Assembly (NCBI GenBank): GCA_031260295.1
Contig: JAIRKE010000025.1
Coordinates: 1 to 64,000 of the forward strand
Length of the DNA: 64,000 nt
Source: Azonexus sp.
GTDB lineage: Bacteria > Pseudomonadota > Gammaproteobacteria > Burkholderiales > Rhodocyclaceae
Reading direction: 5' to 3'
In this document: piece by piece, positions 1-9,802 of the stretch
Position numbering within the stretch: position 1 is the first letter of the stretch
How the letters are laid out: every line of letters begins with the position of its first letter
Made by a program: the position numbers and the translations under genes
The notes under the pieces: model-generated
What the model saw: only the letters and a program-made list of their open reading frames with translations
Databases searched by the model: none
What the model was told of the DNA's origin: nothing

Positions 1-108
1 TGGATCGAGAAATGCCGGCGTTTGTGGAAAAACTGCGAGCGCAAACTCAACACCAGCTTGCAGTTCGTCCTCCTCGCCTTCCTGGCGCTTTTGCTCAGAA
101 GATCGTGA
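1..108 (+). pseudogene. C-terminal end of an IS transposase (IS5-like), cut by the window edge
   Basis: Frame 1 is open from the first base and encodes 35 residues ending LALLLRRS before a TGA at 106-108. The segment RRLWKNCERKLNTSLQF and the hydrophobic tail look like the C-terminus of DDE transposases of the IS5 group; this is recognition from memory, not a search. It lies just downstream of a tRNA gene, a common insertion place. Whether the full transposase is intact cannot be seen because its start is outside the window. Confidence 0.5.
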
Positions 109-128
109 ACAGGTTCTTATAGTGCACG

Positions 129-160
129 AAAAAATGGCTTGGGATTTTTCCCAAGCCATT
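129..160 (-). terminator. Rho-independent terminator of the tRNA gene
   Basis: On the minus strand an 11-12 bp stem (AATGGCTTGGGA / TCCCAAGCCATT) with a short A-rich loop is followed by six T residues (129-134). It sits 6 bases after the CCA end of the tRNA gene and fits termination of the tRNA transcript. Confidence 0.85.
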
Positions 161-166
161 GAGTTT

Positions 167-243
167 TGGTGGGCCCGCAGGGACTCGAACCCTGGACCAA
201 AGGATTATGAGTCCTCTGCTCTAACCGACTGAGCTACAGGCCC
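167..243 (-). tRNA. tRNA-Ile2 (anticodon CAU, lysidine-modified type)
   Basis: A 77-nt cloverleaf on the minus strand begins GGGCCTG and ends CGGGCCC-A-CCA with the CCA encoded. The anticodon CAT is at 207-209 inside the loop CTCATAA; the T-arm carries GGTTCGAGTCC. CAU could mean Met or Ile2. The acceptor stem has C4:G69 and C5:G68, known determinants for the lysidine synthase TilS, whereas elongator tRNA-Met in E. coli has U4 and A5. The gene also follows rpoD, where tRNA-Ile(CAU) sits in several proteobacteria. Ile2 is therefore preferred. Confidence 0.85.
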
Positions 244-250
244 GGAAAAC

Positions 251-2224
<1,974 letters not shown>

Positions 2225-2257
2225 GAACACGTTCCATGATATTGGAGAAAACTGTAA

Positions 2258-2263
2258 ATTATA
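2258..2263 (-). promoter_or_regulatory. -10 box (TATAAT) upstream of rpoD
   Basis: On the minus strand a perfect TATAAT lies 33 bases before the rpoD ATG, just after the dnaG stop codon. No good -35 hexamer is seen at 16-18 bp. An internal rpoD promoter is known in the E. coli operon, and this is a candidate equivalent. Confidence 0.55.
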
Positions 2264-2270
2264 CCACAAC

Positions 2271-4007
2271 TTAGCTGCGATTTGGCTGTGTGCCAAGCAA
2301 CTGGATATAGGCCTGCTTTTCCGCGGCGCTCAGGCCGGCGACGCCGAATTGCTGCGCTTTCAACTGCAATTCGGCGAACAGTCGCTTCTGCTCCGCGGCA
2401 CGGAGCTTGTCGACGGTGTCGCGGAATTCGGTTTCGGCTTCCGTTTCGTCAAATGCCTGGCCAAGAAGTTCCGCAGCGGCGTTTTCAATCATGGTTTCCT
2501 CCGGCAGGCCGCGTAGTTGCTCGCGCAGTACGGCATAGCTACCCGTCTCACGCTGGCCGGTCACCAGTTGGTGCAGGCGCAGCAAGGCGGGGCGCTCCGG
2601 CGTGTCGGGCAGCAGTTCGGGCGGTAGTTGGGCGGCGAGTTGCGGTTTGTGCAGGACGATGCGCAGCAGGTTGCGGGTTAGCGACGGGGCGCTGCGCTTG
2701 ACCTTGGGCGGTGGGGCGGGCACGAAGGACTTGAGTTCGCACAGGCGCTCGACTTCGCTCTGGGCAAAGCCGCTGGCCTCGGCCAAGCGCTTGACCAGTT
2801 GTAGGCGCAACAGCGGCGTCGGCAGCTTCAAAAGCAGCGGCTTGGCTTCGTAGATCAATTGCGCCTTGCCTTCCGAGCTGGTCAGATCACAGCGCTGGGC
2901 CAGTTCGCGCAGCAGAAAATCAGACAGCGGCGTGGCCTGAACGACCTGGCGGTCGAATTCGGCCTTGCCCTGGGCGCGGATGTAGCTGTCCGGATCGTGT
3001 TCCGGTGGCAGGAAGACGAAGCCGAGGCGCTTGTTGTCAGCCAGCGCTTCCAACGAATTCTCCAGTGCCCGCCAGGCGGCTTTGCGTCCGGCGTTATCGC
3101 CATCGAAACAGAAGACGACGCGGTCGACCTGGCGCAGCAGCTTGCCGACGTGGGTGGCCGTGGTCGCCGTGCCGAGCGTTGCTACGGCGTTGCCGACACC
3201 GTTCTGGGCCAGGGCGATGACATCCATGTAGCCTTCGGTGACGATGGCGGTGTTGGTATCGCGTAGCGCTTGGCGGGCCTGTGGCAGGCCGAACAGTTCG
3301 CGGCCCTTCTCAAACAGCGGTGTTTCCGGCGAATTCAGGTATTTCGGCTCGCCCTGGTCGATGATGCGACCGCCGAAGGCGATAATGTCGCCCTTTGGGT
3401 TAATGATCGGGATCATCAAGCGGTCACGAAAGCGGTCGTAGCGCCGGCCGCTGTCATTCTCGATGACCAGACCGGCCAGCTTCAGCTCGTCGGCGTTGTA
3501 GTCGGGAAACACCGCCTGCAGGTTCTGCCAGCCATCCGGCGCGTAGCCGATGCCGAAGCGGGCGGCGATCTCGCCGGACAGGCCGCGCTGCTTGCAATAG
3601 GTGATGGCGCGCGGCGAGGCCTTGAGTTGTTCCTTGTAGTACTGGGCGGTGCGGGCCATGATCTCGACCAGCGTCCGCGTCTGACCGGGTTTCTCGTCGT
3701 GGAAACTGCCCCCGCCACTGTCCGGTACCGGCATGCCGGCCCGGCCAGCCAGTTCCTTGACTGCATCGACGAAGCCGAGTCCCTGGTATTCCATGACGAA
3801 GCCGATTGCTGTGCCGTGCGCGCCGCAGCCGAAGCAGTGATAGAACTGCTTGCTCGGGCTGACCGTGAAGGACGGTGATTTCTCGTTGTGGAAGGGGCAG
3901 CAGGCGGCGTAGTTGGCCCCGGCTTTCTTCAGCGGCACGTAGCTGTCCACCAGATCGACGATGTCGATCCGGGCCAGCAGGTCCTGGATGAAGGTATCGG
4001 GAATCAT
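2271..4007 (-). CDS. dnaG: DNA primase
   Basis: The 578-residue primase makes RNA primers at the replication fork together with DnaB helicase. The N-terminal CHC2 zinc site is seen as C37-x2-H40 and C58-x2-C61 (CPFH...CFGC). The TOPRIM core follows with [10 protein letters not shown] and [12 protein letters not shown] (conserved acidic metal ligands). The C-terminal third is the variable helicase-interacting part. Length is normal for the family. It lies between yqeY and rpoD in the classic macromolecular-synthesis operon. Confidence 0.97.
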   Translation of the reverse strand: MIPDTFIQDLLARIDIVDLVDSYVPLKKAGANYAACCPFHNEKSPSFTVSPSKQFYHCFGCGAHGTAIGFVMEYQGLGFVDAVKELAGRAGMPVPDSGGGSFHDEKPGQTRTLVEIMARTAQYYKEQLKASPRAITYCKQRGLSGEIAARFGIGYAPDGWQNLQAVFPDYNADELKLAGLVIENDSGRRYDRFRDRLMIPIINPKGDIIAFGGRIIDQGEPKYLNSPETPLFEKGRELFGLPQARQALRDTNTAIVTEGYMDVIALAQNGVGNAVATLGTATTATHVGKLLRQVDRVVFCFDGDNAGRKAAWRALENSLEALADNKRLGFVFLPPEHDPDSYIRAQGKAEFDRQVVQATPLSDFLLRELAQRCDLTSSEGKAQLIYEAKPLLLKLPTPLLRLQLVKRLAEASGFAQSEVERLCELKSFVPAPPPKVKRSAPSLTRNLLRIVLHKPQLAAQLPPELLPDTPERPALLRLHQLVTGQRETGSYAVLREQLRGLPEETMIENAAAELLGQAFDETEAETEFRDTVDKLRAAEQKRLFAELQLKAQQFGVAGLSAAEKQAYIQLLGTQPNRS

Positions 4008-4052
4008 GGTGGGGCCGTGCGGTCGAGGCGGTTCGGATGGTCGCGGGTAGTA

Positions 4053-4496
4053 CTAGGAAATCGCCGCCTTGACCCGCTGCGAAACCTCGGCCATGTCGGC
4101 CTTGCCGGCTAGGCGCAGCTTCAACACGGCCATCAGCCTGCCCATGTCGGCCGGCCCCTTGGCACCGGTTTCGGCGATGGCAGTAGCGACGGCGGCGGTA
4201 ATCTCCGCTTGACTCATTTTTTCCGGCAGGTAGGCGGCGAGGACCGCGATCTCGAATTTCTCGGCATCAGCGAGATCCTGGCGGTTGGCAGCCGCATACT
4301 GGGTGACGCTATCCTTGCGCTGCTTGGTCAGCTTCTCGATGACGGCGACGGTGGCGTCGTCGTCGAGTTCGTGGCGCTCGTCGACCTCTTTCTGCTTGAC
4401 GGCGGCAAGCAGCAGGCGGATGGCCGCCAGGCGAGGTGCGTCCTTGGCCTTCATGGCTGTCTTCATGTCTTCGGTGATACGGGCTTTGAGACTCAT
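4053..4496 (-). CDS. yqeY: GatB/YqeY domain protein
   Basis: A 147-residue protein of the YqeY family (MSLKARITEDMKTAMKAKDA, RLAAIRLLLAAVKQKEVDER). The family resembles the tail domain of GatB, which binds tRNA in the amidotransferase, but the stand-alone protein's role is not settled. It sits between rpsU and dnaG, its usual place in proteobacteria, and is probably transcribed with them by read-through of the terminator downstream of rpsU. Confidence 0.92.
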   Translation of the reverse strand: MSLKARITEDMKTAMKAKDAPRLAAIRLLLAAVKQKEVDERHELDDDATVAVIEKLTKQRKDSVTQYAAANRQDLADAEKFEIAVLAAYLPEKMSQAEITAAVATAIAETGAKGPADMGRLMAVLKLRLAGKADMAEVSQRVKAAIS

Positions 4497-4565
4497 CGTG
4501 GCGCTCGGGGTCGGGATGTGGGGAACAAGGTGCGGGATTGGCGCTCTGTTTCGCCGAATTCAAAC

Positions 4566-4597
4566 AAAAAAGCCGCCGGCTGTTCAGGCGGGCGGCT
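4566..4597 (-). terminator. Terminator between rpsU and yqeY
   Basis: On the minus strand AGCCGCC pairs with GGCGGCT around a 13-nt interior, followed by a T6 run then G-TTTG. It lies about 30 bases after the rpsU stop. A partial terminator here would lower expression of yqeY-dnaG-rpoD relative to S21, as known for the E. coli rpsU-dnaG gap. Confidence 0.75.
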
Positions 4598-4625
4598 GGT
4601 TCCTGCGGCGATCACCGTGACTGGA

Positions 4626-4838
4626 TCAGTACAGCTTCGGCGGCAGGGTCAGGCTACGGAGGCGCTTGTGTTGACGCTTGACAGCGGCGGCAGCCTTGCG
4701 CTTACGCTCGGCGGTCGGCTTTTCGTAGAACTCGCGAGCGCGCAGCTCGGTCAGGAGGCCCGTCTTTTCGACAGTGCGCTTGAAGCGGCGGATAGCCACC
4801 TCGAACGGCTCGTTTTCCTTGACACGAATATTCGGCAT
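4626..4838 (-). CDS. rpsU: 30S ribosomal protein S21
   Basis: A 70-residue basic protein starting [20 protein letters not shown] and continuing [20 protein letters not shown], the standard S21 sequence. S21 helps the 30S subunit bind mRNA during initiation. It is the first gene of the macromolecular-synthesis operon. A strong ribosome site (AAGGGGGTGA) precedes the ATG. It is divergent from tsaD with about 140 bases between the two start codons. Confidence 0.97.
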   Translation of the reverse strand: MPNIRVKENEPFEVAIRRFKRTVEKTGLLTELRAREFYEKPTAERKRKAAAAVKRQHKRLRSLTLPPKLY

Positions 4839-4960
4839 ATGGATTCACCCCCTTCCGTCAGGCGCCTGCCAGGTCAAGTAAACGGCAGTGCGCGCAAATT
4901 AGTATCCGCTCGGATGCGGAGAACTTCTCAGTATATGGCAAAAAAGCTTTTTGCTTCAAG

Positions 4961-4977
4961 TGCTAAAATGCGCGCCG
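4961..4977 (+). promoter_or_regulatory. tsaD promoter: extended -10 box almost touching the ATG
   Basis: TGCTAAAAT at 4961-4969 is an extended -10 element (hexamer TAAAAT, 4964-4969). Only eight bases (GCGCGCCG) separate it from the tsaD ATG at 4978, so transcription would start at or within 1-3 bases of the start codon. No Shine-Dalgarno sequence exists there. This suggests a leaderless message; inference from spacing only. Confidence 0.5.
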
Positions 4978-6012
4978 ATGTTGATCCTCGGTGTTGAATC
5001 CTCCTGCGACGAAACCGGCATCGCGCTCTACGACAGCGCTGCCGGGCTGCTGTCGCACGCCCTGCACTCGCAGGTGGCGATGCATGCCGAGTACGGTGGC
5101 GTGGTGCCGGAACTGGCCTCGCGTGACCACATCCGCCGCACCGTACCGCTGTTGCGCGAGGCGCTGGCGTGCTCCGGACGATGCCTGGCCGACATCGACG
5201 CGGTTGCCTATACCCGCGGCCCCGGTCTGGCCGGCGCCCTGCTGGTCGGCTGCGCCTTCGCCGAGGCGCTGGCCTTGGCGTTGGACAAGCCGACGGTGCC
5301 AGTGCACCACCTCGAAGGCCATCTGCTGTCGCCGTTGCTGTCGGCTACACCGCCGAGTTTCCCCTTCGTCGCGCTGCTGGTTTCCGGTGGCCATACCCAG
5401 TTGATGCGGGTGACCGGGGTCGGCGAATACGAATTGCTCGGCGAGACGCTTGACGATGCCGCCGGCGAGGCCTTCGACAAGAGCGCCAAACTGCTCGGCC
5501 TACCGTATCCCGGTGGCGCCCTGCTATCGAAGCTGGCCGAGGCCGGTACCGCTGGAGTCCATGGACTGCCGCGGCCGATGCTGCATTCCGGCGATCTCGA
5601 TTTCAGCTTTTCCGGCCTCAAGACGGCCGTGCTGACTCTGGTCCGCGCGCAGCCGGAACCCTTGTCGGCGACCTTCAAAGCCGATGCGGCGCGGGCCTTC
5701 CAGGAGGCCATCGTCGACGTACTGGTCAAAAAATCGCTGCAAGCGCTCAAGCAGACCGGCTTGAAGCAACTGGTAGTGGCCGGCGGCGTCGGCGCCAACC
5801 GGCAACTGCGGGTGACGCTCGATGACGAGGTGCGGCGCAAGCGTTACCGGGTTTTCTATCCGGAACTGGAGTTCTGCACCGACAACGGCGCCATGATTGC
5901 ACTGGCCGGTTGCTTGCGGCTACAGGCCGGCACCTCGGCCAAGCCGGCCGGCGCGTTTGCCGTGCAGCCACGTTGGCCGCTGACGGATATTTCAGCCAGC
6001 GGCACGAAGTAG
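4978..6012 (+). CDS. tsaD: tRNA N6-adenosine threonylcarbamoyltransferase TsaD
   Basis: The 344-residue protein transfers threonylcarbamoyl to A37 of ANN-decoding tRNAs with TsaB and TsaE. It begins [19 protein letters not shown], the Kae1/TsaD family signature. The metal-binding pair is in [10 protein letters not shown], and [10 protein letters not shown] plus [13 protein letters not shown] form the ATPase core. Length is normal. An in-frame ATG nine codons upstream is rejected because it overlaps the -10 box; conservation begins at MLILG. It is divergent from rpsU, a very common arrangement in beta- and gammaproteobacteria. Confidence 0.96.
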   Translation: MLILGVESSCDETGIALYDSAAGLLSHALHSQVAMHAEYGGVVPELASRDHIRRTVPLLREALACSGRCLADIDAVAYTRGPGLAGALLVGCAFAEALALALDKPTVPVHHLEGHLLSPLLSATPPSFPFVALLVSGGHTQLMRVTGVGEYELLGETLDDAAGEAFDKSAKLLGLPYPGGALLSKLAEAGTAGVHGLPRPMLHSGDLDFSFSGLKTAVLTLVRAQPEPLSATFKADAARAFQEAIVDVLVKKSLQALKQTGLKQLVVAGGVGANRQLRVTLDDEVRRKRYRVFYPELEFCTDNGAMIALAGCLRLQAGTSAKPAGAFAVQPRWPLTDISASGTK

Positions 6013-6110
6013 CACAGCGCGGCGCCCCGTTCATTGTCGCCGCCGGCTTTCTTTCGGCGCTTCGGGCAGTTCTTGCAGGGCGGCTTGGACTTGCAGCATT
6101 TCTTGCTCAT
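5856..6110 (-). CDS. Possible small Cys/Lys-rich protein, overlapping the tsaD end antisense
   Basis: An 84-residue frame on the opposite strand starts [20 protein letters not shown] with four Cys in the first 15 residues, a pattern that could bind metal. Only about 32 residues lie outside tsaD; the rest is antisense to its last 157 bases. I recall small proteins with a similar beginning in related bacteria, which is the only reason to list it. The ribosome site is weak (AGAGAGA). It could equally be a chance frame, or the real product could be shorter through a sequence error. Confidence 0.35.
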   Translation of the reverse strand: MSKKCCKSKPPCKNCPKRRKKAGGDNERGAALCYFVPLAEISVSGQRGCTANAPAGLAEVPACSRKQPASAIMAPLSVQNSSSG

Positions 6111-6234
6111 AGTCTCTCTCTGTCGGCGGATCGCAACGATCCGGTACATGCAGTCTGGGCCGAGACTGATGATAGAGCCAATGGATTGTCGGTATCCGTC
6201 GGATTGCTTTCGGCTATGGGGTAGTGTGGCCGGT

Positions 6235-6834
6235 TCAGGCTTTTTTCTTCTTGCTGCCGATCTTGCTTTCCTGACCCGCCAGCAGCCGCTGGATATTCTG
6301 CCAATGCTTGGCGATCAGCGCGATGGCGATGATTCCGACCACTGCCAGATGGCCACCGCCGCCGTGGCCGAGCGCCGAGTAGACCGGTGCCAGGGCGGCC
6401 GCGACGACGGCGGCGGCCGACGAATAGCGGCAGGCGAAGGCGATGAACAGCCAAGTGGCGAGCACAGCCAGGCCGAGCAGCGGGTCGAGGGCGAGCAGCA
6501 CACCGGCGCCGGTGGCGACGCCCTTGCCGCCCTTGAAGCGGAGGAAGACCGGGAATAGGTGGCCGAAGAAAACGGCCAGCGCGACCAGGCCGATGACGGT
6601 GTCGGACAGCCCGAACTGCTGGGCGGCGAAGACGGCGGCCCAGCCTTTCAGTGCGTCGCCGATCAGGGTGAATAGCGCGGCCTTTTTGTTGCCGCTGCGC
6701 AGCACGTTGGTGGCGCCGGGATTGCCCGAGCCGTAGGTGCGCGGATCGGCCAGGCCGAACAGCTTGGCTGAGATCATGGCGAAGGGAACGGAACCGAGCA
6801 GATAAGCGGCGATGATGGCGAGGGCGGCGGACAT
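6235..6834 (-). CDS. plsY: Acyl-phosphate:glycerol-3-phosphate acyltransferase PlsY
   Basis: A 199-residue inner-membrane enzyme that acylates position 1 of glycerol-3-phosphate with acyl phosphate, the first step of phospholipid synthesis. YGSGNPGATNVLR is the conserved acyltransferase loop, and FLRFKGGKGVATGAG is the second conserved loop. Five or so hydrophobic segments are visible, starting AALAIIAAYLLGSVPFA. The tail is Lys-rich (GSKKKKA). It is divergent from folB with 71 bases between the starts, as in many proteobacteria with tsaD nearby. Confidence 0.95.
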   Translation of the reverse strand: MSAALAIIAAYLLGSVPFAMISAKLFGLADPRTYGSGNPGATNVLRSGNKKAALFTLIGDALKGWAAVFAAQQFGLSDTVIGLVALAVFFGHLFPVFLRFKGGKGVATGAGVLLALDPLLGLAVLATWLFIAFACRYSSAAAVVAAALAPVYSALGHGGGGHLAVVGIIAIALIAKHWQNIQRLLAGQESKIGSKKKKA

Positions 6835-6860
6835 GGCGGCGGGGCGGTTGGGGGCTGGGG

Positions 6861-6866
6861 TACAAT
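6861..6866 (+). promoter_or_regulatory. folB -10 box
   Basis: TACAAT lies 39 bases before the folB ATG within GGGGTACAATCGCGCC. The same string with one change precedes dnaE (27655-27670), so this looks like a recurrent core-promoter form of this genome. The -35 region is not clear. Confidence 0.45.
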
Positions 6867-6905
6867 CGCGCCAAATTCTACACCGCCGGGACGTCCCGAC
6901 TCCGC

Positions 6906-7256
6906 ATGGACATCATTTTCATCGAAGAGCTGCGCGCTGAAACCTGGATTGGCATTTATCCGCGTGAGAAAGCCATGCCGCAGACAGTCGAGATTTCGCT
7001 GCGGATCGGCGTGTCTACGACCTCGGCCGGGGCCAGCGACGACATCCGCGACACCGTCGATTACGCAGCGGTCGTCGAGCGCCTGCGTGGCGATCTGGTC
7101 GGCAGCCACTTCAACCTGCTGGAAAAATTGGCCGAACACATCGCCACCTGGCTGCTGGAGAGCTTCGCCGCCCAGTGGGTCCGCGTCTCGGTCGCCAAGC
7201 TCGGCATGATGCCGGGAGTCAGGCGCGTCGGCGTCTGCATCGAGCGCTCGGTTTAA
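6906..7256 (+). CDS. folB: Dihydroneopterin aldolase
   Basis: This 116-residue enzyme cleaves 7,8-dihydroneopterin to 6-hydroxymethyl-dihydropterin in folate synthesis. It begins MDIIFIEELRAETWIGIYPRE, and DTVDYAAVVERL and HFNLLEKLAEHIA are the family's conserved blocks, including the catalytic Lys in LLEKLAE. Length is typical. It is followed by a strong hairpin terminator. Confidence 0.95.
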   Translation: MDIIFIEELRAETWIGIYPREKAMPQTVEISLRIGVSTTSAGASDDIRDTVDYAAVVERLRGDLVGSHFNLLEKLAEHIATWLLESFAAQWVRVSVAKLGMMPGVRRVGVCIERSV

Positions 7257-7551
7257 GTCAGAAAACGCGGCATAAGCCCGCATCCGCCACGGGCCATCCG
7301 GCGACTACGCGCAAAATGGCGGAAGCTGGATGCACAGGAAGCCGCAAAGAACGCACAGAGCACGAAGAAAAACATCGGCATCTTCGCGTTCTTTGCGGTT
7401 TTTTGTATAGGCGACCCCTTTTCGGTTTGGCTGTTGGGCTTCACTCCAACCTACGATCGCTTGGCGTGGTTTTACTCGTATCGCCATCAAGTTTTTCCGA
7501 GGGCTGACGATAAAGGGAAATGTCATATCGTAGAGGAAGAAGGGCCTTATC
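7257..7551. other. Intergenic region of 295 bases with a terminator and a repeat fragment
   Basis: No gene is supported here. It holds the long hairpin listed separately and, at about 7431-7459, the string TGTTGGGCTTCACTCCAACC, which resembles the end of palindromic intergenic repeats common in proteobacteria. The upstream region of the coiled-coil gene is included; I see no clear promoter hexamers for it. Confidence 0.5.
7342..7404 (+). terminator. Terminator after folB (long hairpin)
   Basis: A perfect 13-bp stem (CCGCAAAGAACGC at 7342-7354, GCGTTCTTTGCGG at 7386-7398) is followed by six T. The interior has a partly overlapping second pairing (CGAAGA/TCTTCG). It lies about 85 bases after folB. 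Confidence 0.7.
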
Positions 7552-7881
7552 ATGCCGGACAGCATCGGTTCCACCACTCACGTCAGCATTCCGAGCAGCG
7601 CGCCAGTGAGTGGTTCATCGGCATCAGGCGGTCGTATCGCGGCGATCCTGAAACAGATCGAAAACCTGCAAAGGCAACTGCTTGAGTTGCGGGAGGGCGG
7701 TTCCGGCGACGCGACCAAACAGGCGGAGTTGATCCAGAAGCAAATCCAATTGCTGCAAGCGGAACTCGCGCAGTTACGGGCCGAGCAGCAGAAGGCCGCG
7801 CAGGAGGCGCGGCAGACGCCGGCGGCGGCGCCGGGCGCGACATCGGCCGACGGGGAGGCCGAGGTTGATATTTACATTTGA
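7552..7881 (+). CDS. Small coiled-coil protein (FlxA-like)
   Basis: A 109-residue protein with a Ser/Gly-rich start, then a heptad-rich helix from about residue 28 to 90 (KQIENLQRQLLELREG, QIQLLQAELAQLRAEQQKAA). A Pro/Ala-rich linker and an acidic end (EAEVDIYI) follow. The ribosome site GAGGAAGAAGG is good. It resembles FlxA-family proteins, whose function is not known. It stands alone between folB and the converging xerD. Confidence 0.65.
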   Translation: MPDSIGSTTHVSIPSSAPVSGSSASGGRIAAILKQIENLQRQLLELREGGSGDATKQAELIQKQIQLLQAELAQLRAEQQKAAQEARQTPAAAPGATSADGEAEVDIYI

Positions 7882-7890
7882 ATCGGTCTG

Positions 7891-8799
7891 TCAGCCGCGC
7901 GGGTGATGTTCGGCGTGCAGGACTTTCAGCCGCTCGCGGGCAACGTGGGTATAGATTTGCGTGGTAGAGATGTCGGCATGGCCGAGCAGTAGCTGCACCA
8001 CGCGCAGGTCAGCGCCGTGATTGAGCAGGTGGGTGGCGAAGGCGTGGCGTAGCACGTGCGGCGACAGGCGCTCCGGCGCGATGCCGGCGCTCCGTGCGTA
8101 GCGCTTGATGAGTTGCCAGAAGGCCTGGCGGGTCATCGCGCCGCCGCGCCCGGTGACGAATAGCGCGTCGCTGTGCTGACCCTTGAGAATGACCGGCCTG
8201 GCCTCGTCCAGATAGCGGCGCAGCCAGTCGACGGCGATTTCGCCGAGCGGCACCAGACGCTCCTTGCTGCCCTTGCCGAGGGCGCGAAGGATGTTGTCGT
8301 TGAAACTGACTTCGTGCAGGCGCAGCATCACCAGTTCGGAAACGCGCAGGCCGCAGGCGTAGATCACCTCGATCATCGCCCGGTCGCGCAGGCCGAGTGG
8401 CGTGTCGATATCGGGCGCGGCGAGCAGGGCGTCGACTTGTTGTTCCGACATGACCTTGGGTAGCCGCGCGGGACGCGAAGGATTGGCCAGTTTCAAGGTC
8501 GGGTCGGCGGCGATGCGGCCGCGGTCGAGTTGCCAGCGATAGAAGCGGCGCAGCGTGGATAAGTAGCGGGCTTGCGAACTGGCGCGGGTTTGCCGTGATA
8601 ACTGGGCGATGAAAGCGGTCAGCGTCGCCGCCCGGATGTCGAGCAGCGGCTCGTGGCCGTGTTCGGCCAGCCATAGGGCCAGGCGGCCGAGGTCGGAGCG
8701 GTAGCTGTCGAGCGTTGCCTTGGCCAGTCCGTCGGCCAACCAGAGGGCGTCGCAGAACCCGTCGATCTCGGCGAGATCAGCCGGGGAGGCTGCCTTCAT
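7891..8799 (-). CDS. xerD: Tyrosine recombinase XerD
   Basis: The 302-residue recombinase resolves chromosome dimers at dif with XerC. The N-terminal SAM-like DNA-binding domain includes LDSYRSDLGRLALWL; catalytic residues are visible in ACGLRVSEL (Arg), SPHVLRHAFATHLL (His-x-x-Arg), LLGHADISTTQIYTHV (His and the nucleophilic Tyr). The ATG at 8799 (MKAASPADLAEID) is preferred: it overlaps the end of ogt by 23 bases, whereas a longer form adds a low-complexity Ala/Ser run. Same-strand overlap suggests cotranscription with ogt. Confidence 0.93.
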   Translation of the reverse strand: MKAASPADLAEIDGFCDALWLADGLAKATLDSYRSDLGRLALWLAEHGHEPLLDIRAATLTAFIAQLSRQTRASSQARYLSTLRRFYRWQLDRGRIAADPTLKLANPSRPARLPKVMSEQQVDALLAAPDIDTPLGLRDRAMIEVIYACGLRVSELVMLRLHEVSFNDNILRALGKGSKERLVPLGEIAVDWLRRYLDEARPVILKGQHSDALFVTGRGGAMTRQAFWQLIKRYARSAGIAPERLSPHVLRHAFATHLLNHGADLRVVQLLLGHADISTTQIYTHVARERLKVLHAEHHPRG

Positions 8800-9256
8800 G
8801 CCGGAGCAGCCAGCGCTTGATGCTGAGCAGGAAGCCGCCCCGCTCGCGGGCGAAGCCGCCGAGGCCACCACCGCTGGCGACGACGCGGTGGCAAGGCACG
8901 ATCAGCGGATAGGGATTGGCGCCACAGGCCTGGCCGACGGCGCGCGGGGCGTTGTGCAAATCCTTGGCGAGTTCGCCATAGGTGCGCGTCCGGTCACTGG
9001 GAATGGCGACAATGGCGGCCCAGACGCGGCGCTGGAAAGGCGTGCCGGCCGGACGCAGCGGCAGGTTGAAGGCGAAAGCGGGGTCGGCCAGATAGGCCCG
9101 CAACTGGCGTACTGCCTCGGCCGTGAGCGGTGTTTGCGGCGCGATTTCCGGGCGCGGTTCGAGGAAATCGATGGCCGTCACTTCGTCCTCGTCGCAACGG
9201 ATGCCCAGGCAGAAGCCAGGGGCGGCGACGATGGCGTGGTAGGCATCGGCACTCAC
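8777..9256 (-). CDS. ogt: Methylated-DNA--protein-cysteine methyltransferase
   Basis: A 159-residue suicide enzyme that removes O6-alkyl groups from guanine. The active-site motif PCHRVV is present, preceded by the helix-turn-helix region TYGELAKDLHNAPRAVGQAC, and TPFQRRVWAAI is the usual start of the catalytic domain. Length fits Ogt-type proteins without the Ada N-domain. Its 3' end overlaps the xerD start. Confidence 0.93.
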   Translation of the reverse strand: MSADAYHAIVAAPGFCLGIRCDEDEVTAIDFLEPRPEIAPQTPLTAEAVRQLRAYLADPAFAFNLPLRPAGTPFQRRVWAAIVAIPSDRTRTYGELAKDLHNAPRAVGQACGANPYPLIVPCHRVVASGGGLGGFARERGGFLLSIKRWLLRHEGSLPG

Positions 9257-9310
9257 GACGGCAAGATCATGAATTTTCGGGCGAAAAGCGCGGAGGCAAC
9301 GCGGCCCGGC

Positions 9311-9769
9311 TCACCGGCCAAACAATTTCTGGAACCAGCTTTTGGGATTTTCGGCGCAGGGTGGGGGAGCGGCGGAGGGCATTTTTTCCTTGACCGCGCT
9401 GACATAATCAGCATCGTCATGCTTGATGTGATTGACCAGCCAGCGACTCAACACGCCATGCAATTCGGCGCTGACGTCCTCGCCCAGATCCATGCGCGAC
9501 TGGAATTCGTTGATTTTGCGCACGAACAGTTCATGCACCTTCTTGTGCGGCTTGCAATACAGGTAGCCGGCTTCGGCCTGCAAACTTTCCTCGAAGGTGA
9601 AATGCGACAGGGTGTATTCGACGCAATCGTCGATCACGCCCTTGATCTTTTGCTTGTCGCCAAGAACCTGCGCGGCTTCGAGGTCATTGACGAATTCGAC
9701 GATGCGGCGATGCTGGTGATCGATGACATCGATGCCTGTGTTCAGGTCGTCGGTCCAGTTGATAGGCAT
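9311..9769 (-). CDS. Bacteriohemerythrin
   Basis: A 152-residue four-helix protein that binds O2 at a di-iron site. Ligand motifs are visible in order: DVIDHQHRRIVEFV, LSHFTFEESLQAEAGY, HKKVHELF and WLVNHIKHDDADY. No membrane or signalling domain is attached, so it is a single-domain cytoplasmic form, thought to act in oxygen sensing or delivery. The tail (AENPKSWFQKLFGR) is non-conserved. Confidence 0.92.
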   Translation of the reverse strand: MPINWTDDLNTGIDVIDHQHRRIVEFVNDLEAAQVLGDKQKIKGVIDDCVEYTLSHFTFEESLQAEAGYLYCKPHKKVHELFVRKINEFQSRMDLGEDVSAELHGVLSRWLVNHIKHDDADYVSAVKEKMPSAAPPPCAENPKSWFQKLFGR

Positions 9770-9802
9770 ATGTTTTCTCCTTGATCTGCTTCGCGAAAAA
9801 TT

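Noticed and set aside
167-243. tRNA-Met for the CAU tRNA
   Set aside because: C4:G69 and C5:G68 in the acceptor stem and the place next to rpoD fit tRNA-Ile2 better than elongator Met.
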